Origin: Australimonas brisbanensis | GTDB lineage: Bacteria > Chloroflexota > Dehalococcoidia > Lucifugimonadales > Australimonadaceae | Reading direction: 5' to 3' | NCBI GenBank assembly: GCA_038147155.1 | Contig: JAYQTA010000010.1 | Location: 1-64,000 of the forward strand | Length of the DNA stretch: 64,000 bases | Shown here: one piece after another, positions 50,960-60,114 of the stretch | Layout of the letters: every line of letters starts with the position of its first letter | Position numbering within the stretch: position 1 is the stretch's first letter | Notes under the pieces: model-generated | Told to the model about the DNA's origin: nothing | The model's input: only the letters and a program-made list of their open reading frames with translations | The model's database searches: none | Translations under genes and position numbers: made by a program

Positions 50960-53215
50960 ATGAGCACCGAACGCACCAATCCCGGCGCCGTCGGCGCCTC
51001 TGCGCGCCGCGTGGACGGCGTGGCGAAGGTCACCGGCGCCGCGCGCTACACCGCAGACACCAACCCGGCGGGCGCGCTCTTCGCCAAGACGCTGCGCAGC
51101 CCCTATCCACACGCCCGCATCGTCTCCATCGACACCTCCAGGGCCGAGGCGCTGCCCGGCGTGAAGGCGGTGGTGACGGGCACCGACATCTTCGCGGGCG
51201 CACGCCACGGACGCATGGTGGTGGACGTGCCGGTGCTGGCCCAGGGCAAGGTGTGCTTCGTGGGCGAGCAGGTGGCGGGCGTGGCCGCCGTGGACGAGGA
51301 GACGGCCCTGGCTGCGTGCGAGCTCATCGAGGTGGTCTACGAGGAACTGCCCGCAGCCACCACCATCGACGAGGCGATGGCCCCCGAAGCCCCGCTGATC
51401 CACCCCTACATGCTGGAGTTCAAGGGCCTCCCCAAGCCGCTGGAGGCCGCCTCCAACGTCTACACCCGCTTCGACTGGGAGCAGGGGGACCTCGCGGCGG
51501 GGTTCGCCCAGGCCGACGTCATCGTGGAGCACACCTACTCCACCCCGCGTCAGCACCAGGGCTACATGGAGCCGCACACCTGTCTGGTGGAGGCCACTGC
51601 GGACGGTCGTCTGGCGGTGTGGGCCGGCAACAAGTCGCCGTACCCCGCCAAGCGCATGCTCTCCGTGGCAACGGGCCTCGCACCGGAGCAGGTCGTGCTC
51701 AACCCCGTCACCATCGGTGGCGACTTCGGCGGCAAGGGCTCGGCCATGGACATCCCCATCGCCTGGCTGTTGTCGAAGAAGACCGGCACGCCCGTGCGGA
51801 TCAACTTCGACTACTCCGAGGACCTGACGGCGGGAAACCCCCGCCACGGGTCGCGTATCACCCTCAAGACCGGCTTCACGCGCGATGGGGCCATCACCGC
51901 CCACGAGGCGCTGGTGATCTACGACTCCGGCGCCTACGCGGGCTTCAAGCCCGGCGGGCACCTGGGTGGCGCCGTGGCTGCGGGCGGCGGGCCCTACCGC
52001 ATCGCCAACTGCACCGTCACCGAATTGCAGGTCTACACCAACGCGGTGCCATGCGGGTTCATGCGCGGGCCGGGCGAGCCGCAGGCCATGTTCGCCATGG
52101 AGGCGCACCTGGACCGCGCCGCGCGCCAGTTGGGCATGGACCCGGTGACGCTGCGGGAGCGCAACCTGGTCAGCGAGGGCGACGCCAACGGGGTGGGTGC
52201 GGTGTTCACCAACGTGCGCGCCCGTCAGACGATGGACGCGGCGCTGGAGGCATCGGGCTACCGCAACCGGAGCACCGGCGATGGCGGCACGGTGCGCCGG
52301 GGCTTCGGCGTGGCGCTGGGCGAGCGCGCGCAGGCGGGCGGCGAGACCCACGCCGAGGTGCAGATCCACCCCGACGGACGGGTGGACGCCTACACCACCG
52401 TGTTCGAGCAGGGAACGGGCTCCTACACCATGATGGCCCAGATCGTCGCCCACGAATTGGCCATCCCGGTGGAGCAGGTCACCATGAAGGTGTGGACCAC
52501 CGACGAGGCTTCTTTCGACTCCGGCATCGGTGGTGCGCGTGTGACGCGCATGGCCTCGGCAGCCCTCTACGAGGCGGCCACGGCCGCGCGCGATGCGGCG
52601 GTGCGCCTCGCCGCGGAGCTGGAGGGCTGGCCGCAGGAGCAGCTGAGCGCCTCCGGTGGCGCCGTGCGCCGTGCCGACACGGGCGCCGCGGTGGACTGGG
52701 CGGACCTTGCCCGGCGCACCGGCGGTCCCGTGGTGGGCAGGGGCGATGTGAACGATGCGGGCCGCAACCCGCACACCGCCTACACCGCCCAGGTGGCCGA
52801 GGTGGAGGTGGACACGGAGACGGGCCAGGTGCGCCTGGTGCGCGTGACCACCGCCCACGACACCGGCACCGTGCTCAACCCCATGGGCCACCAGGGCCAG
52901 ATCAACGGCGGGCTGGTGCAGGGCATCGGCTACGGGCTCATGGAGGACCTGGCGGTGGAGGACGGGCGCGTGGTCACCCCCTCGTTGGCCGACTACAAGC
53001 TGCCCACCGCCGCCGATCTGCCGGAGTTGCGCACGGTGCTGCTGGAGCCGGGCCCCGGCGTTGGCCCCTACAACGTGAAGGGGATCGGCGAGCACTCCAA
53101 CGCCCAGACCGCCCCGGCCATCGTCAACGCCGTGGCGGACGCCGTGGGCGTGTTCATTACCGACCTGCCGGTCACCGCCGAGCGCGTCCACCGCGCCCTG
53201 CGCGCGGATGGGTAG
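50960..53215 (+). CDS. xanthine dehydrogenase family molybdopterin-binding subunit
   Basis: A 751-residue large subunit of the xanthine oxidase/CO-dehydrogenase family, hydroxylating a substrate with water at a molybdenum-cytosine or -pterin cofactor. GGDFGGKG and RGPGEPQAMFAMEAHLD are cofactor-binding segments, and the near-terminal GIGEHSN holds the catalytic Glu. The N-terminal hammerhead domain (VTGAARYTAD..LRSPYPHARI) is present. FAD and 2Fe-2S subunit genes are not adjacent, so partners are encoded elsewhere or it works differently. AGGAG precedes the ATG. Substrate could be an N-heterocycle or aldehyde. Confidence 0.9.
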   Translation: MSTERTNPGAVGASARRVDGVAKVTGAARYTADTNPAGALFAKTLRSPYPHARIVSIDTSRAEALPGVKAVVTGTDIFAGARHGRMVVDVPVLAQGKVCFVGEQVAGVAAVDEETALAACELIEVVYEELPAATTIDEAMAPEAPLIHPYMLEFKGLPKPLEAASNVYTRFDWEQGDLAAGFAQADVIVEHTYSTPRQHQGYMEPHTCLVEATADGRLAVWAGNKSPYPAKRMLSVATGLAPEQVVLNPVTIGGDFGGKGSAMDIPIAWLLSKKTGTPVRINFDYSEDLTAGNPRHGSRITLKTGFTRDGAITAHEALVIYDSGAYAGFKPGGHLGGAVAAGGGPYRIANCTVTELQVYTNAVPCGFMRGPGEPQAMFAMEAHLDRAARQLGMDPVTLRERNLVSEGDANGVGAVFTNVRARQTMDAALEASGYRNRSTGDGGTVRRGFGVALGERAQAGGETHAEVQIHPDGRVDAYTTVFEQGTGSYTMMAQIVAHELAIPVEQVTMKVWTTDEASFDSGIGGARVTRMASAALYEAATAARDAAVRLAAELEGWPQEQLSASGGAVRRADTGAAVDWADLARRTGGPVVGRGDVNDAGRNPHTAYTAQVAEVEVDTETGQVRLVRVTTAHDTGTVLNPMGHQGQINGGLVQGIGYGLMEDLAVEDGRVVTPSLADYKLPTAADLPELRTVLLEPGPGVGPYNVKGIGEHSNAQTAPAIVNAVADAVGVFITDLPVTAERVHRALRADG

Positions 53216-53257
53216 GCGACGGCCGCGCGCGGGCCCGCCGCCGCTCCGGGCGGACGA

Positions 53258-54463
53258 CTGAGCACCTTCGCGGCCCTGGCGGACCGTCGCTTCCGGCTGC
53301 TGTGGGCGGGGAGTTTCCTCTCCTTCGCCGCCATGCAGATGGTGCAGGTGGCGCGCCCGTGGCTGGCCTATGAGGTCTCGGGTTCGGCCACGGCCCTGGG
53401 GCTGGTGGCCGCCTCCCAGGGCATCGCCATGCTGCTCGTTGCCCCCCTGGCGGGGGTGGCCGCGGACCGGCTGCCCAAGCGAACCCTCATCCTCACCTCG
53501 CAGACGGTGCTGCTGGCGACGGCGGCGGTCATGGGCGGGCTGGTGCTGGCCGGCATCACGCAGGTGTGGCATCTGGTGGCGCTGGCGCTGGTGCATGGGG
53601 GCACGGTGCCCTTCAACATGCCCGCGCGTCAGAGCTTCATCCCCCTGCTGCTGGGGCGTGAGCGCCTGGCCAATGGCGTGGCGCTCCAGGCCTCGGCGCG
53701 CAACGTGAACCAGGTGCTGGCACCTTCGGTGGTGGGCATCCTGCTGGCCTGGCACCCGCCCATCGCCTTCTTCACCATGGTGGGGCTCCACCTGGCGGCC
53801 ATGCTCACCATCGCGGGGATGCCGCCGGGGCGCCCCGTGTCCGCCAAGGGGAAGGGCGTGCGCGGGGAACTCATGGGTGGAGTGCGGATGGCCGTCTCCA
53901 CCTCCTGGGTGCGCACGCTGCTGGGCATGGCGCTGCTGCCGGTGGTCCTGGGCTTCCCCTTCCAGCAGATGCTCCCCGTCTTCCAGCAGGAGGTGTTCCG
54001 GGTGGGGGAGGAGCGATTGGGCTTCATGTACGCGACGGTGGGGGTGGGCGCGCTCACCGGCTCACTGCTGGTGGCCACCTTCGCCGGGCTCACCCGCCGT
54101 GGCCTGCCGCAGCTGGTGGCAGGAGTGCTGTTCGGCTGTGCGTTGGTGTGCTTCGCCCTTGCTCCGGCCTACTGGTACGCATTGCCTGCCCTGCTGGTCG
54201 TGGGTGTCTCCAGCCAGTCCTACAACACCATCAACCAGACGCTGCTCATGACCAACGTGGAGCCCTCCTACTACGGGCGCATGGCCTCGCTGATGATGAT
54301 GACGCGCTCGCTCATGCCGCTGGTGGTGCTGCCGGTGGGTGCGTTGGTGGACGCCTTCGGGGCGCGTCCCACCCTCTCGGTCATGGGCGGGGCGCTGGCC
54401 CTGGCCATCCTCACCCTGGGCATCACCCGCCCCTCCTTGCGCGGGAGCCGCGTGACCGGCTAG
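53258..54463 (+). CDS. MFS transporter (MFS_3 type) with no canonical start codon
   Basis: A 12-helix transporter paralogous to the one at 32211. Both have AMQM(V/T)...ARPWLAYE at helix 1 and a DRLPKR or DRFSKR motif A. Alignment with the paralogue requires the codons before ATG 53333, which encode FAALADRRFRLLWAGSFLSF. No ATG, GTG or TTG exists in frame between the TAG of the upstream gene (53213) and 53333. CTG 53258 is the best guess for the start, giving 401 residues. Otherwise helix 1 would be truncated at 53333, or a sequence error hides the start. Confidence 0.75.
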   Translation: MSTFAALADRRFRLLWAGSFLSFAAMQMVQVARPWLAYEVSGSATALGLVAASQGIAMLLVAPLAGVAADRLPKRTLILTSQTVLLATAAVMGGLVLAGITQVWHLVALALVHGGTVPFNMPARQSFIPLLLGRERLANGVALQASARNVNQVLAPSVVGILLAWHPPIAFFTMVGLHLAAMLTIAGMPPGRPVSAKGKGVRGELMGGVRMAVSTSWVRTLLGMALLPVVLGFPFQQMLPVFQQEVFRVGEERLGFMYATVGVGALTGSLLVATFAGLTRRGLPQLVAGVLFGCALVCFALAPAYWYALPALLVVGVSSQSYNTINQTLLMTNVEPSYYGRMASLMMMTRSLMPLVVLPVGALVDAFGARPTLSVMGGALALAILTLGITRPSLRGSRVTG

Positions 54464-54583
54464 CCGGTGGGGGAAACCCCCGCCCCGGGTTGGTTGTACG
54501 CCCCCAAGTGTGTGTGAGAGCCCGGTGCGACACTGGCTTCACCACGAGGCGCATCCGCGCGTCCTCGCAGGGGAGGCAAGTGC

Positions 54584-55507
54584 ATGTCCAGCAACTGTGA
54601 AGGCTGCGGGGGGATGACCCCGCGCGAGTTCCAGAACCGGTTCCAGGCGCTCCAGGACACGGTGTGCGGGTAGGTGGTGACCTCCACCCGCACCGTGCGC
54701 CTCGCCCTGCTGGGCCTGGTGGCCTCGGGCCACGTGCTGGTGGAGGACCGGCCGGGCGTGGGCAAGACGCTGCTGGCCAAGTCCATCGCCCAGGCCATCG
54801 ATGGGCGCTTCAGCCGCGTCTAGTTCACCCCGGACCTGCTCCCCTCCGACATCACCGCCTCCTCGGTGTTCAACGCCGAGACGCGCTGCTTCGAGTTCGT
54901 GCCCGGCCCGGTGTTCGCCAACATCCTGCTGGCCGACGAGCTCAACCGCACCAACCCCCGCACCCAGTCCGCGCTGCTGGAGGCCATGGCCGAGGGGCAG
55001 GTCACGGCGGATGGCGCCACCCACCCGCTGCCCGACCCGTTCATGGTCATCGCCACCCAGAACACCCAGGACTCGGCAGGCACCTTCCCGCTGCCGGACA
55101 CGGAACTGGACCGGTTCCTGGTGCGCATCTCCATCGGCCTGCCGGGCCCCGCAGAGGAGCTGGAGATCATCGCCCGGGCTGAGCACGGCAACCCCACCGT
55201 CGCGACGGTGCTCACCGTGGACGAGGTGACCCAGATGCAGGCGGTGGTGCGCAACGTCCAGGCATCCCCCGCGCTGCGCGAGTACATGGTGCGTGTGGCC
55301 GGCGCGGGCGATGCCGACGCGCTGGCCCGCGCGGCCCACACGCTGGCAGGCGCCGCGGGTGTCTTCGGAGCCACGGGGCTGGTGGAGCGCGCGGCTGCAC
55401 TGGAGCGCGCCGCACGCGCGGGCGAAGGCCCCTGGGTTGCGTAGGCCGAATCGGTCATCGGCGAGACCGACGGACTGCTGGCGGCCCTGCGTCCCCTGGC
55501 GGCCTGA
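54584..55507 (+). pseudogene. MoxR AAA ATPase / HPt chimeric pseudogene
   Basis: From ATG 54584 (GGGGAGG upstream) the frame encodes a MoxR-type ATPase: EDRPGVGKTLLAK Walker A, ILLADELNR Walker B and ATQNTQD sensor region. TAG codons interrupt at 54671 and 54821. The second lies in RV*FTPDLLPSD, where relatives have Gln. After the AAA core the sequence switches to an HPt-like helix (AAHTLAGAAGVFGA) from a hybrid kinase, with a third TAG at 55442 before the final TGA. Repeated CAG-to-TAG changes and the fusion indicate a decayed deletion product. Reading TAG as an amino acid is rejected because TAG is the main stop here. Confidence 0.78.
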
Positions 55508-55516
55508 GCGCTTTTT

Positions 55517-55892
55517 CCCGCCCACCGCATACGGCGGGCTTGTCTGAAGGGGGCACCCCCTGGGCGCTTGGCGCCGAACCCCCGGCGGCCCCCGAAGAGG
55601 CCTACGATGAAACGCTTCCTTCCGGGGCCCCTTCGGCCCCACGCCCCCCGGCCCCCACTGCACCCCTCTAGCCCGGAGATATCCTGGCTTGTCGGCGTCC
55701 TTTGGGGCTGCGCCCCATCCCAAACCCTGAAGTATGCGTGCTGGCCATGCGCCTGCTCCCCACGCGTGAGCGGAGCGAGCGGGGCCGCAGGCCCCACGTT
55801 GAGCGCCCGGCAGGGCGCGTAGGCGGGGTAGCCCCCGCAGGGGGCGCAGGGGAGTCCCCTGTAACGAGCGAGCCGTAGGCGAGCGGAGAAAA
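55517..55892 (+). repeat. dispersed palindromic repeat, copy R7 (longest)
   Basis: Fills most of the 474-base gap before tldD. It has GAAGGGGGCACCCCC, GGCGCTTGGCGCC, the core CCCACTGCACCCCTCTAGCC and GGGGCTGCGCCCC. A 3' half nearly identical to R5 follows, ending GTAACGAGCGAGCCG..GAGCGGAGA. About 50 extra bases (around 55595-55645) are inserted before the core relative to R6. No gene is present. Confidence 0.78.
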
Positions 55893-55925
55893 GCAATGCG
55901 AAAGCCCGTCGGGCTCTCGCGTTGC
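55893..55925. terminator. near-perfect hairpin between repeat R7 and tldD
   Basis: GCAATGCGAAAGCCC pairs with GGGCTCTCGCGTTGC around a GTC loop, with one mismatch and one G-T pair. It lies upstream of a TACACT -10-like box and tldD, so it may insulate the TldD operon from upstream transcription. Confidence 0.5.
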
Positions 55926-55981
55926 CCGGCCCGCGGGGCTGCGGCTACACTGGCCTCAGGAAGAGCACCCCAGGAGGCGGC

Positions 55982-57358
55982 ATGGACGAGGCGATCCGCG
56001 AGCGCATCCAATCGGCGCTAAAGGGCGTGGAGGCCCAGTACATCGAGGTGCACGTGGAGGAGGCCGCCTCCTCCCACCTGCGCTATCGCGGGCGCGAGCT
56101 GGAGGAGGTGGGGCGCTCGTCCGGCCTGGGGGGTAACGTGCGCGCCCTGGCGGGCGGGGGTTGGGGGTTCGTCAACTTCAACGACCTCACTGAGTTGCCT
56201 GCCAAGGTGCGTCAGGCGGTCAGCCAGGCCCGGCTGGTGGGGGGTGAGCGCATCGATCTGGCCGAGGTGGCCCCCGTGGTGGACCACGTGCCGCCGGTGC
56301 TGGGGCAGGACCCGGCCAGCGTCGCACTGGCCGACAAGAAGCGCCTGTTCGACGAGTACGTGAACCTGATGATGGGCGTGAACGGCGTGCAGAACGCCTC
56401 CCTCGGCTACTCGGACGGTCGCCGACGCATGCTCTACGCCAACACCGAGGGCTCCTACATTGAGCAGGAGCGGGTGGACGTGAACCTGCGCATGGGCGCT
56501 CAGGCGCGCCAGGGCGCGGATGTGCAGCAGTTCGCCGTGAGCCTGGGGAGCCTGGGCGACTACGGTCTGGTGCAGGGGCTGCACGAGACGGCCCGCGAGA
56601 CGGCCGAGAAGGCCGTTGCCCTGCTGGCCGCCCCCAAGGTGGCGGGTGGCGAGTACACGGTGGTGCTGGACCCGGTGCTTGCCGGGGTGTTCATCCACGA
56701 GGCCTTCGGCCACCTGTCCGAGGCCGACCACATCTACGCCGAGCCGCGCCTGCAGGAGCTGATGAAGCCGGGGCGCCGGTTCGGCGGCGAGCACCTGAAC
56801 GTGAAGGACGGGGCCACGGTGCCCCGGCCCACCCTGCGCGGCTCCTACCTCTACGACGACGAGGGGGTGGCGGGCCAGGAGACCGACCTGATCCGCGACG
56901 GTGTGCTGGTGGGCCGCCTGCACTCACGCGAGACGGCAGCCAAGCTGGGCGAGCGCCCCACGGGCAACGCCCGCGCGCTCAACTACCGCTTCGCGCCCAT
57001 CGTGCGCATGACCAACACCTTCATCGTGCCCGGCCAGGCCTCCCCCGACGAACTGATCGCGGGCGTGAAGGACGGCCTGTACGTGAAGAGCTGGTACGGC
57101 GGGATGACCAGCATGGAGATGTTCACCTTCTCCGCCGGGGAGGCGTACCGCATCCGCGATGGCAGGATCGCCGAACTGTGCCGCCCGGTGATGCTCTCTG
57201 GCAACGTGTTCTCCACGCTGCACAACATCGACGCCATCGCCTCCGACCTGGAGATGAACGAGGGCGGCGGGTGCGGGAAGGCCGGCCAATCGCCGCTGCC
57301 GGTCTCCAACGGCAGCCCGCACATCCGCATCCAGAACTGCCTCATCGGGGGTGCCTAG
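55982..57358 (+). CDS. tldD: metalloprotease TldD
   Basis: A 458-residue TldD family protein. The zinc motif HEAFGH (HExxxH) lies near residue 238 and the C-terminal NEGGGCGKAGQ..IRIQNCLIGG signature is intact. In E. coli TldD and TldE form a heterodimer that degrades unfolded peptides and matures microcin. ATG 55982 follows AGGAGG. The stop overlaps the pmbA GTG (TAGTG), so the two subunits are translated together. Confidence 0.93.
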   Translation: MDEAIRERIQSALKGVEAQYIEVHVEEAASSHLRYRGRELEEVGRSSGLGGNVRALAGGGWGFVNFNDLTELPAKVRQAVSQARLVGGERIDLAEVAPVVDHVPPVLGQDPASVALADKKRLFDEYVNLMMGVNGVQNASLGYSDGRRRMLYANTEGSYIEQERVDVNLRMGAQARQGADVQQFAVSLGSLGDYGLVQGLHETARETAEKAVALLAAPKVAGGEYTVVLDPVLAGVFIHEAFGHLSEADHIYAEPRLQELMKPGRRFGGEHLNVKDGATVPRPTLRGSYLYDDEGVAGQETDLIRDGVLVGRLHSRETAAKLGERPTGNARALNYRFAPIVRMTNTFIVPGQASPDELIAGVKDGLYVKSWYGGMTSMEMFTFSAGEAYRIRDGRIAELCRPVMLSGNVFSTLHNIDAIASDLEMNEGGGCGKAGQSPLPVSNGSPHIRIQNCLIGGA

Positions 57359-58701
57359 TGGCAACCCTGCGTGCCAACGCCGAGGCCGTGGTGGACGCTG
57401 TGCTGGCGCGGGCGATGCGCTCGGCCCAGGAGGCGGAGGTGCTCTACGTCGCCTCCGAGAGCGCGCCGCTCCACTGGGAGGCCAACGCCATCAAGGGGGC
57501 GGACGCATCCGACGCCGCCGGGGTGGCGGTGCGGCTGATCAAGGACGGGCGCGTCGGCTTCTCCTCCACCTCCAACCTGGATGATCTGGATGGGCTGGTG
57601 GCCGCGGCGCTGGAGACGGCGCCCTTCGGCGCCGAGGCGCGTTTCCACTTCCCCGGCCCGCAGGCATTGCCCGAGGTGCCGGTGCACGACCCCGCGACGG
57701 CGGGCGTGAGCCTGGACGAGATGGCCTCTCTGGGCCAGGGCATCGTCGATGCGGTGCGCGCGCGCTTCCCGGAGGCGCAGGTGGAGGGCGGCGTCAGCCG
57801 TTCGTCCTCCCGCATGGTGCTGCGCAACAGTGCGGGTGGCGGGGTCTCCTACCAGCGTTCGCGTTTCGGTGTGGGCTTCGGGGGCACCGTCATCCGGGGT
57901 GAGGACATGCTCTTCACCCACGAGTCCGATTCCTCAGTTCACCCGAAGGTGGACACCGAGCGCATCACCGCCTCCATCTGCCGTCAGTTGGAGTGGGCGC
58001 GCCAGACGGCCCCCATCGCCACCAAGGTCATGCCGGTGCTGCTGTTGGAGAGCGCAGTGGCCTCCGTACTGCTGGGCCCGCTGCTGGCGGGCCTCAACGG
58101 CAAGGCCGTCTACCAGGGCACCTCACCGCTGGCCGGGCGGCTGGGTGAGCGGGTGGCGGACCCGCGCTTCAGCCTCACGGACGATGCCACCATCCCCTGG
58201 CGCTCCAGCGCGCGCCCCGCGGACGACGAGGGCGTCGCCTCCCGGCGCCTTCCACTCATCGAGGCGGGGGCCATCGCGGGCTTCTACTACGACCTGCAGA
58301 CCGCGGGCCTGGCCGGTGCGCAGAGCACCGGTAGCGGCGAGCGCGGCCTGAGCTCGCTCCCCGGGCCCAGCACCAGCGTGCTGGTGGTGGGCGATGGCGA
58401 TACCCCGTTGGAGGCGATGATCGCCGGCATGGACGAGGGGCTCATCGTCGAGTCGCTCCTGGGCGCGGGGCAGTCCAACATCTTGGGCGGCGATTTCAAC
58501 GCCAACGTCCTCCTCGGCTACAAGGTGGAGGGCGGGCAGGTGGTCGGCAGGGTGAAGAACGCCATGATCTCGGGCAATGCCTACGAGGCCCTCTCCGCCC
58601 TGCGGGCGGTGGGCTCGGATGGGCGCTGGCAGGGGGGCGGGCTCTACACCCCGTCCATTGCCCTGGAGCGCGTGTCCGTCTCGGCGCAGGGGAAGGCGTG
58701 A
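57358..58701 (+). CDS. pmbA: TldE/PmbA metalloprotease partner subunit
   Basis: A 447-residue PmbA/TldE-like protein, the partner of TldD that lacks its own HExxxH motif but shapes the peptide tunnel. Family segments include RGEDMLFTHESDSS, the glycine-rich GSGERGLSSLPG loop and GLIVESLLGAGQSNILGGDF. Its GTG start shares a base with the tldD stop, and its own stop overlaps the HEAT-repeat gene start (GTGA). The partner role is well supported by order and family. Confidence 0.9.
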   Translation: MATLRANAEAVVDAVLARAMRSAQEAEVLYVASESAPLHWEANAIKGADASDAAGVAVRLIKDGRVGFSSTSNLDDLDGLVAAALETAPFGAEARFHFPGPQALPEVPVHDPATAGVSLDEMASLGQGIVDAVRARFPEAQVEGGVSRSSSRMVLRNSAGGGVSYQRSRFGVGFGGTVIRGEDMLFTHESDSSVHPKVDTERITASICRQLEWARQTAPIATKVMPVLLLESAVASVLLGPLLAGLNGKAVYQGTSPLAGRLGERVADPRFSLTDDATIPWRSSARPADDEGVASRRLPLIEAGAIAGFYYDLQTAGLAGAQSTGSGERGLSSLPGPSTSVLVVGDGDTPLEAMIAGMDEGLIVESLLGAGQSNILGGDFNANVLLGYKVEGGQVVGRVKNAMISGNAYEALSALRAVGSDGRWQGGGLYTPSIALERVSVSAQGKA

Positions 58702-59681
58702 GCGTCGGGTCCTGCATGGAGCTGCTGGGTGACCCCGCCCACGAGCTGCGCTCCTCCGACCTGATGGAGCTGTCCGGGCTCATGGATGAGGACCTGGGGC
58801 TGTTCACGCGCGCCTGGCCCGGTGTGCTCGCGCCACGGCGGCAGGAGGTGCTGGCCCGTCTGAACGAGCTGGCCGAGGACAACGTGGAGATGGACTTCTC
58901 CGCCATCTACCGTCACGCCCTCACCGACCCCGACGCGGGGGTGCGCCAGCGCGCGGTGGCCGGGCTGTGGGAGTCCGACGACCGCACCCTGATCGCCCCG
59001 CTGCTGACGCGCCTGCGCGAGGACGCCGAACCGGGCGTGCGCGCCGCCGCGGCCCTGGTGCTGGGCCACTTCGCCCTGCTGGCTCAGGCGGGCAAGCTTA
59101 TCTCCCGTGACGGGCAGCGTATCTACGAGGGCCTGCTGGGCGCCCTCCAGGCGCAGGAGGAGCCGGTGGCGGTGCGCCGGCGCGCGCTGGAGGCGGTGAG
59201 CGTGTTCGCGGGTGAGGACGTGCGCCGTTGGGTGCGCTGGGGGTATGAGTCGGACCAGCCCTTCCTGCGCCAGAGCGCGGTGCATGCCATGGGCCGTTCC
59301 TGTGATGCCGTCTGGCTGCCCACCCTGCTGATGGAGATGGACAGCCCGGACCCGGCCATGCGCTTCGAGGCTGCCTCCGCCGCCCGTGAGATGGGCGAGG
59401 AGGACGCACTGGAGCGGCTGGTGGAGCTGGCCCAGGACGACCTGGACACCCAGGTGCGCCTGGCCGCGGTGGAGGCCATCGGCGCCATCGGCGGCTCGCG
59501 GGCGGTCCGGGCCCTCAAGCGGTTCATGGCCAGCGACGACGATGCGCTGGTCGAGGCTGCAACCGAGGCGATGAGCATCTCAGACTTGGACGCGGGCGAC
59601 TTCTCGCTGATGCGCATGGACCCGCGCCAGTTGCTGGAGCGGCTGGAGGATGAGCCCCGTGAGGATGAGCCCGGTGAGTGA
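58698..59681 (+). CDS. HEAT-repeat domain protein
   Basis: A 327-residue all-helical protein with repeated ~30-residue HEAT-like units. Examples are DPDAGVRQRAVAGLWE, EPGVRAAAALVLGHF, QPFLRQSAVHAMGR, DPAMRFEAASAAREMG and DTQVRLAAVEAIGAIG. The C-terminus is acidic (EDEPREDEPGE). Such scaffolds mediate protein contacts; phycobilin-lyase-like activity is known in relatives but nothing supports it here. GTG 58698 overlaps the pmbA stop. Translational coupling suggests a role linked to the TldD/E complex or to the following NUDIX enzyme. Confidence 0.8.
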   Translation: MSVGSCMELLGDPAHELRSSDLMELSGLMDEDLGLFTRAWPGVLAPRRQEVLARLNELAEDNVEMDFSAIYRHALTDPDAGVRQRAVAGLWESDDRTLIAPLLTRLREDAEPGVRAAAALVLGHFALLAQAGKLISRDGQRIYEGLLGALQAQEEPVAVRRRALEAVSVFAGEDVRRWVRWGYESDQPFLRQSAVHAMGRSCDAVWLPTLLMEMDSPDPAMRFEAASAAREMGEEDALERLVELAQDDLDTQVRLAAVEAIGAIGGSRAVRALKRFMASDDDALVEAATEAMSISDLDAGDFSLMRMDPRQLLERLEDEPREDEPGE

Positions 59682-60114
59682 ACCGCGCGTGAGCCAGGCC
59701 GTCTCCGCCGGGGGCGTGGTGTATCGGCGCTCCGGCACGAGCCTGGAGGTGGTGCTGTGCGGGCGCAACCGCTCCGGCCTGTGGGCGCTGCCCAAGGGCA
59801 CGCCGGACGATGGCGAGTCGCGTGAGCAGACGGCCCTGCGCGAGGTGCGCGAGGAGACGGGCCTGCAGGTGGCCATCGAGCAGCCGCTGGGGGATATCGA
59901 GTACTGGTTCACCCGCCCCGGCGAGCGCATCCACAAGCGGGTCTACTTCTACCTGATGGCCGAGCAGGGTGGCTCCTTCGAGGAGCACGACCCGGAGTTC
60001 GACGTGGTGCGTTGGGCGCCTGCGCCCGAGGCGCTGGCGCTGCTCACCTACCCCACCGAGGCAGAGGTGCTCCGGCGCGCCGCCCAGGCCCTGGGCGTGG
60101 AGCTGGGCGCATGA
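59665..60114 (+). CDS. NUDIX hydrolase
   Basis: A ~149-residue NUDIX enzyme cleaving nucleoside diphosphates linked to another group. The NUDIX box GTPDDGESREQTALREVREETGL is complete with the REVREE metal site. The start is unclear: ATG 59650, ATG 59665 and GTG 59674 are all in frame and overlap the HEAT gene. It resembles MutT/diadenosine-polyphosphate hydrolase-like members; the substrate is unknown. The stop overlaps the next GNAT gene (ATGA). Confidence 0.86.
   Translation: MSPVSEPRVSQAVSAGGVVYRRSGTSLEVVLCGRNRSGLWALPKGTPDDGESREQTALREVREETGLQVAIEQPLGDIEYWFTRPGERIHKRVYFYLMAEQGGSFEEHDPEFDVVRWAPAPEALALLTYPTEAEVLRRAAQALGVELGA

Noticed and set aside
50903..53791. Minus-strand open frame of 962 codons
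   Set aside because: Antisense to the well-supported molybdenum hydroxylase subunit; composition is that of a shadow frame.
54671..55444. TAG recoded as an amino acid (pyrrolysine or glutamine) in the MoxR-like gene
   Set aside because: TAG is the commonest genuine stop in the window, and the gene is also a chimera of two unrelated families, so decay is simpler.
2738..55892. CRISPR array or insertion sequence
   Set aside because: No short regularly spaced repeats with unique spacers occur, and no transposase gene is encoded next to any repeat copy.
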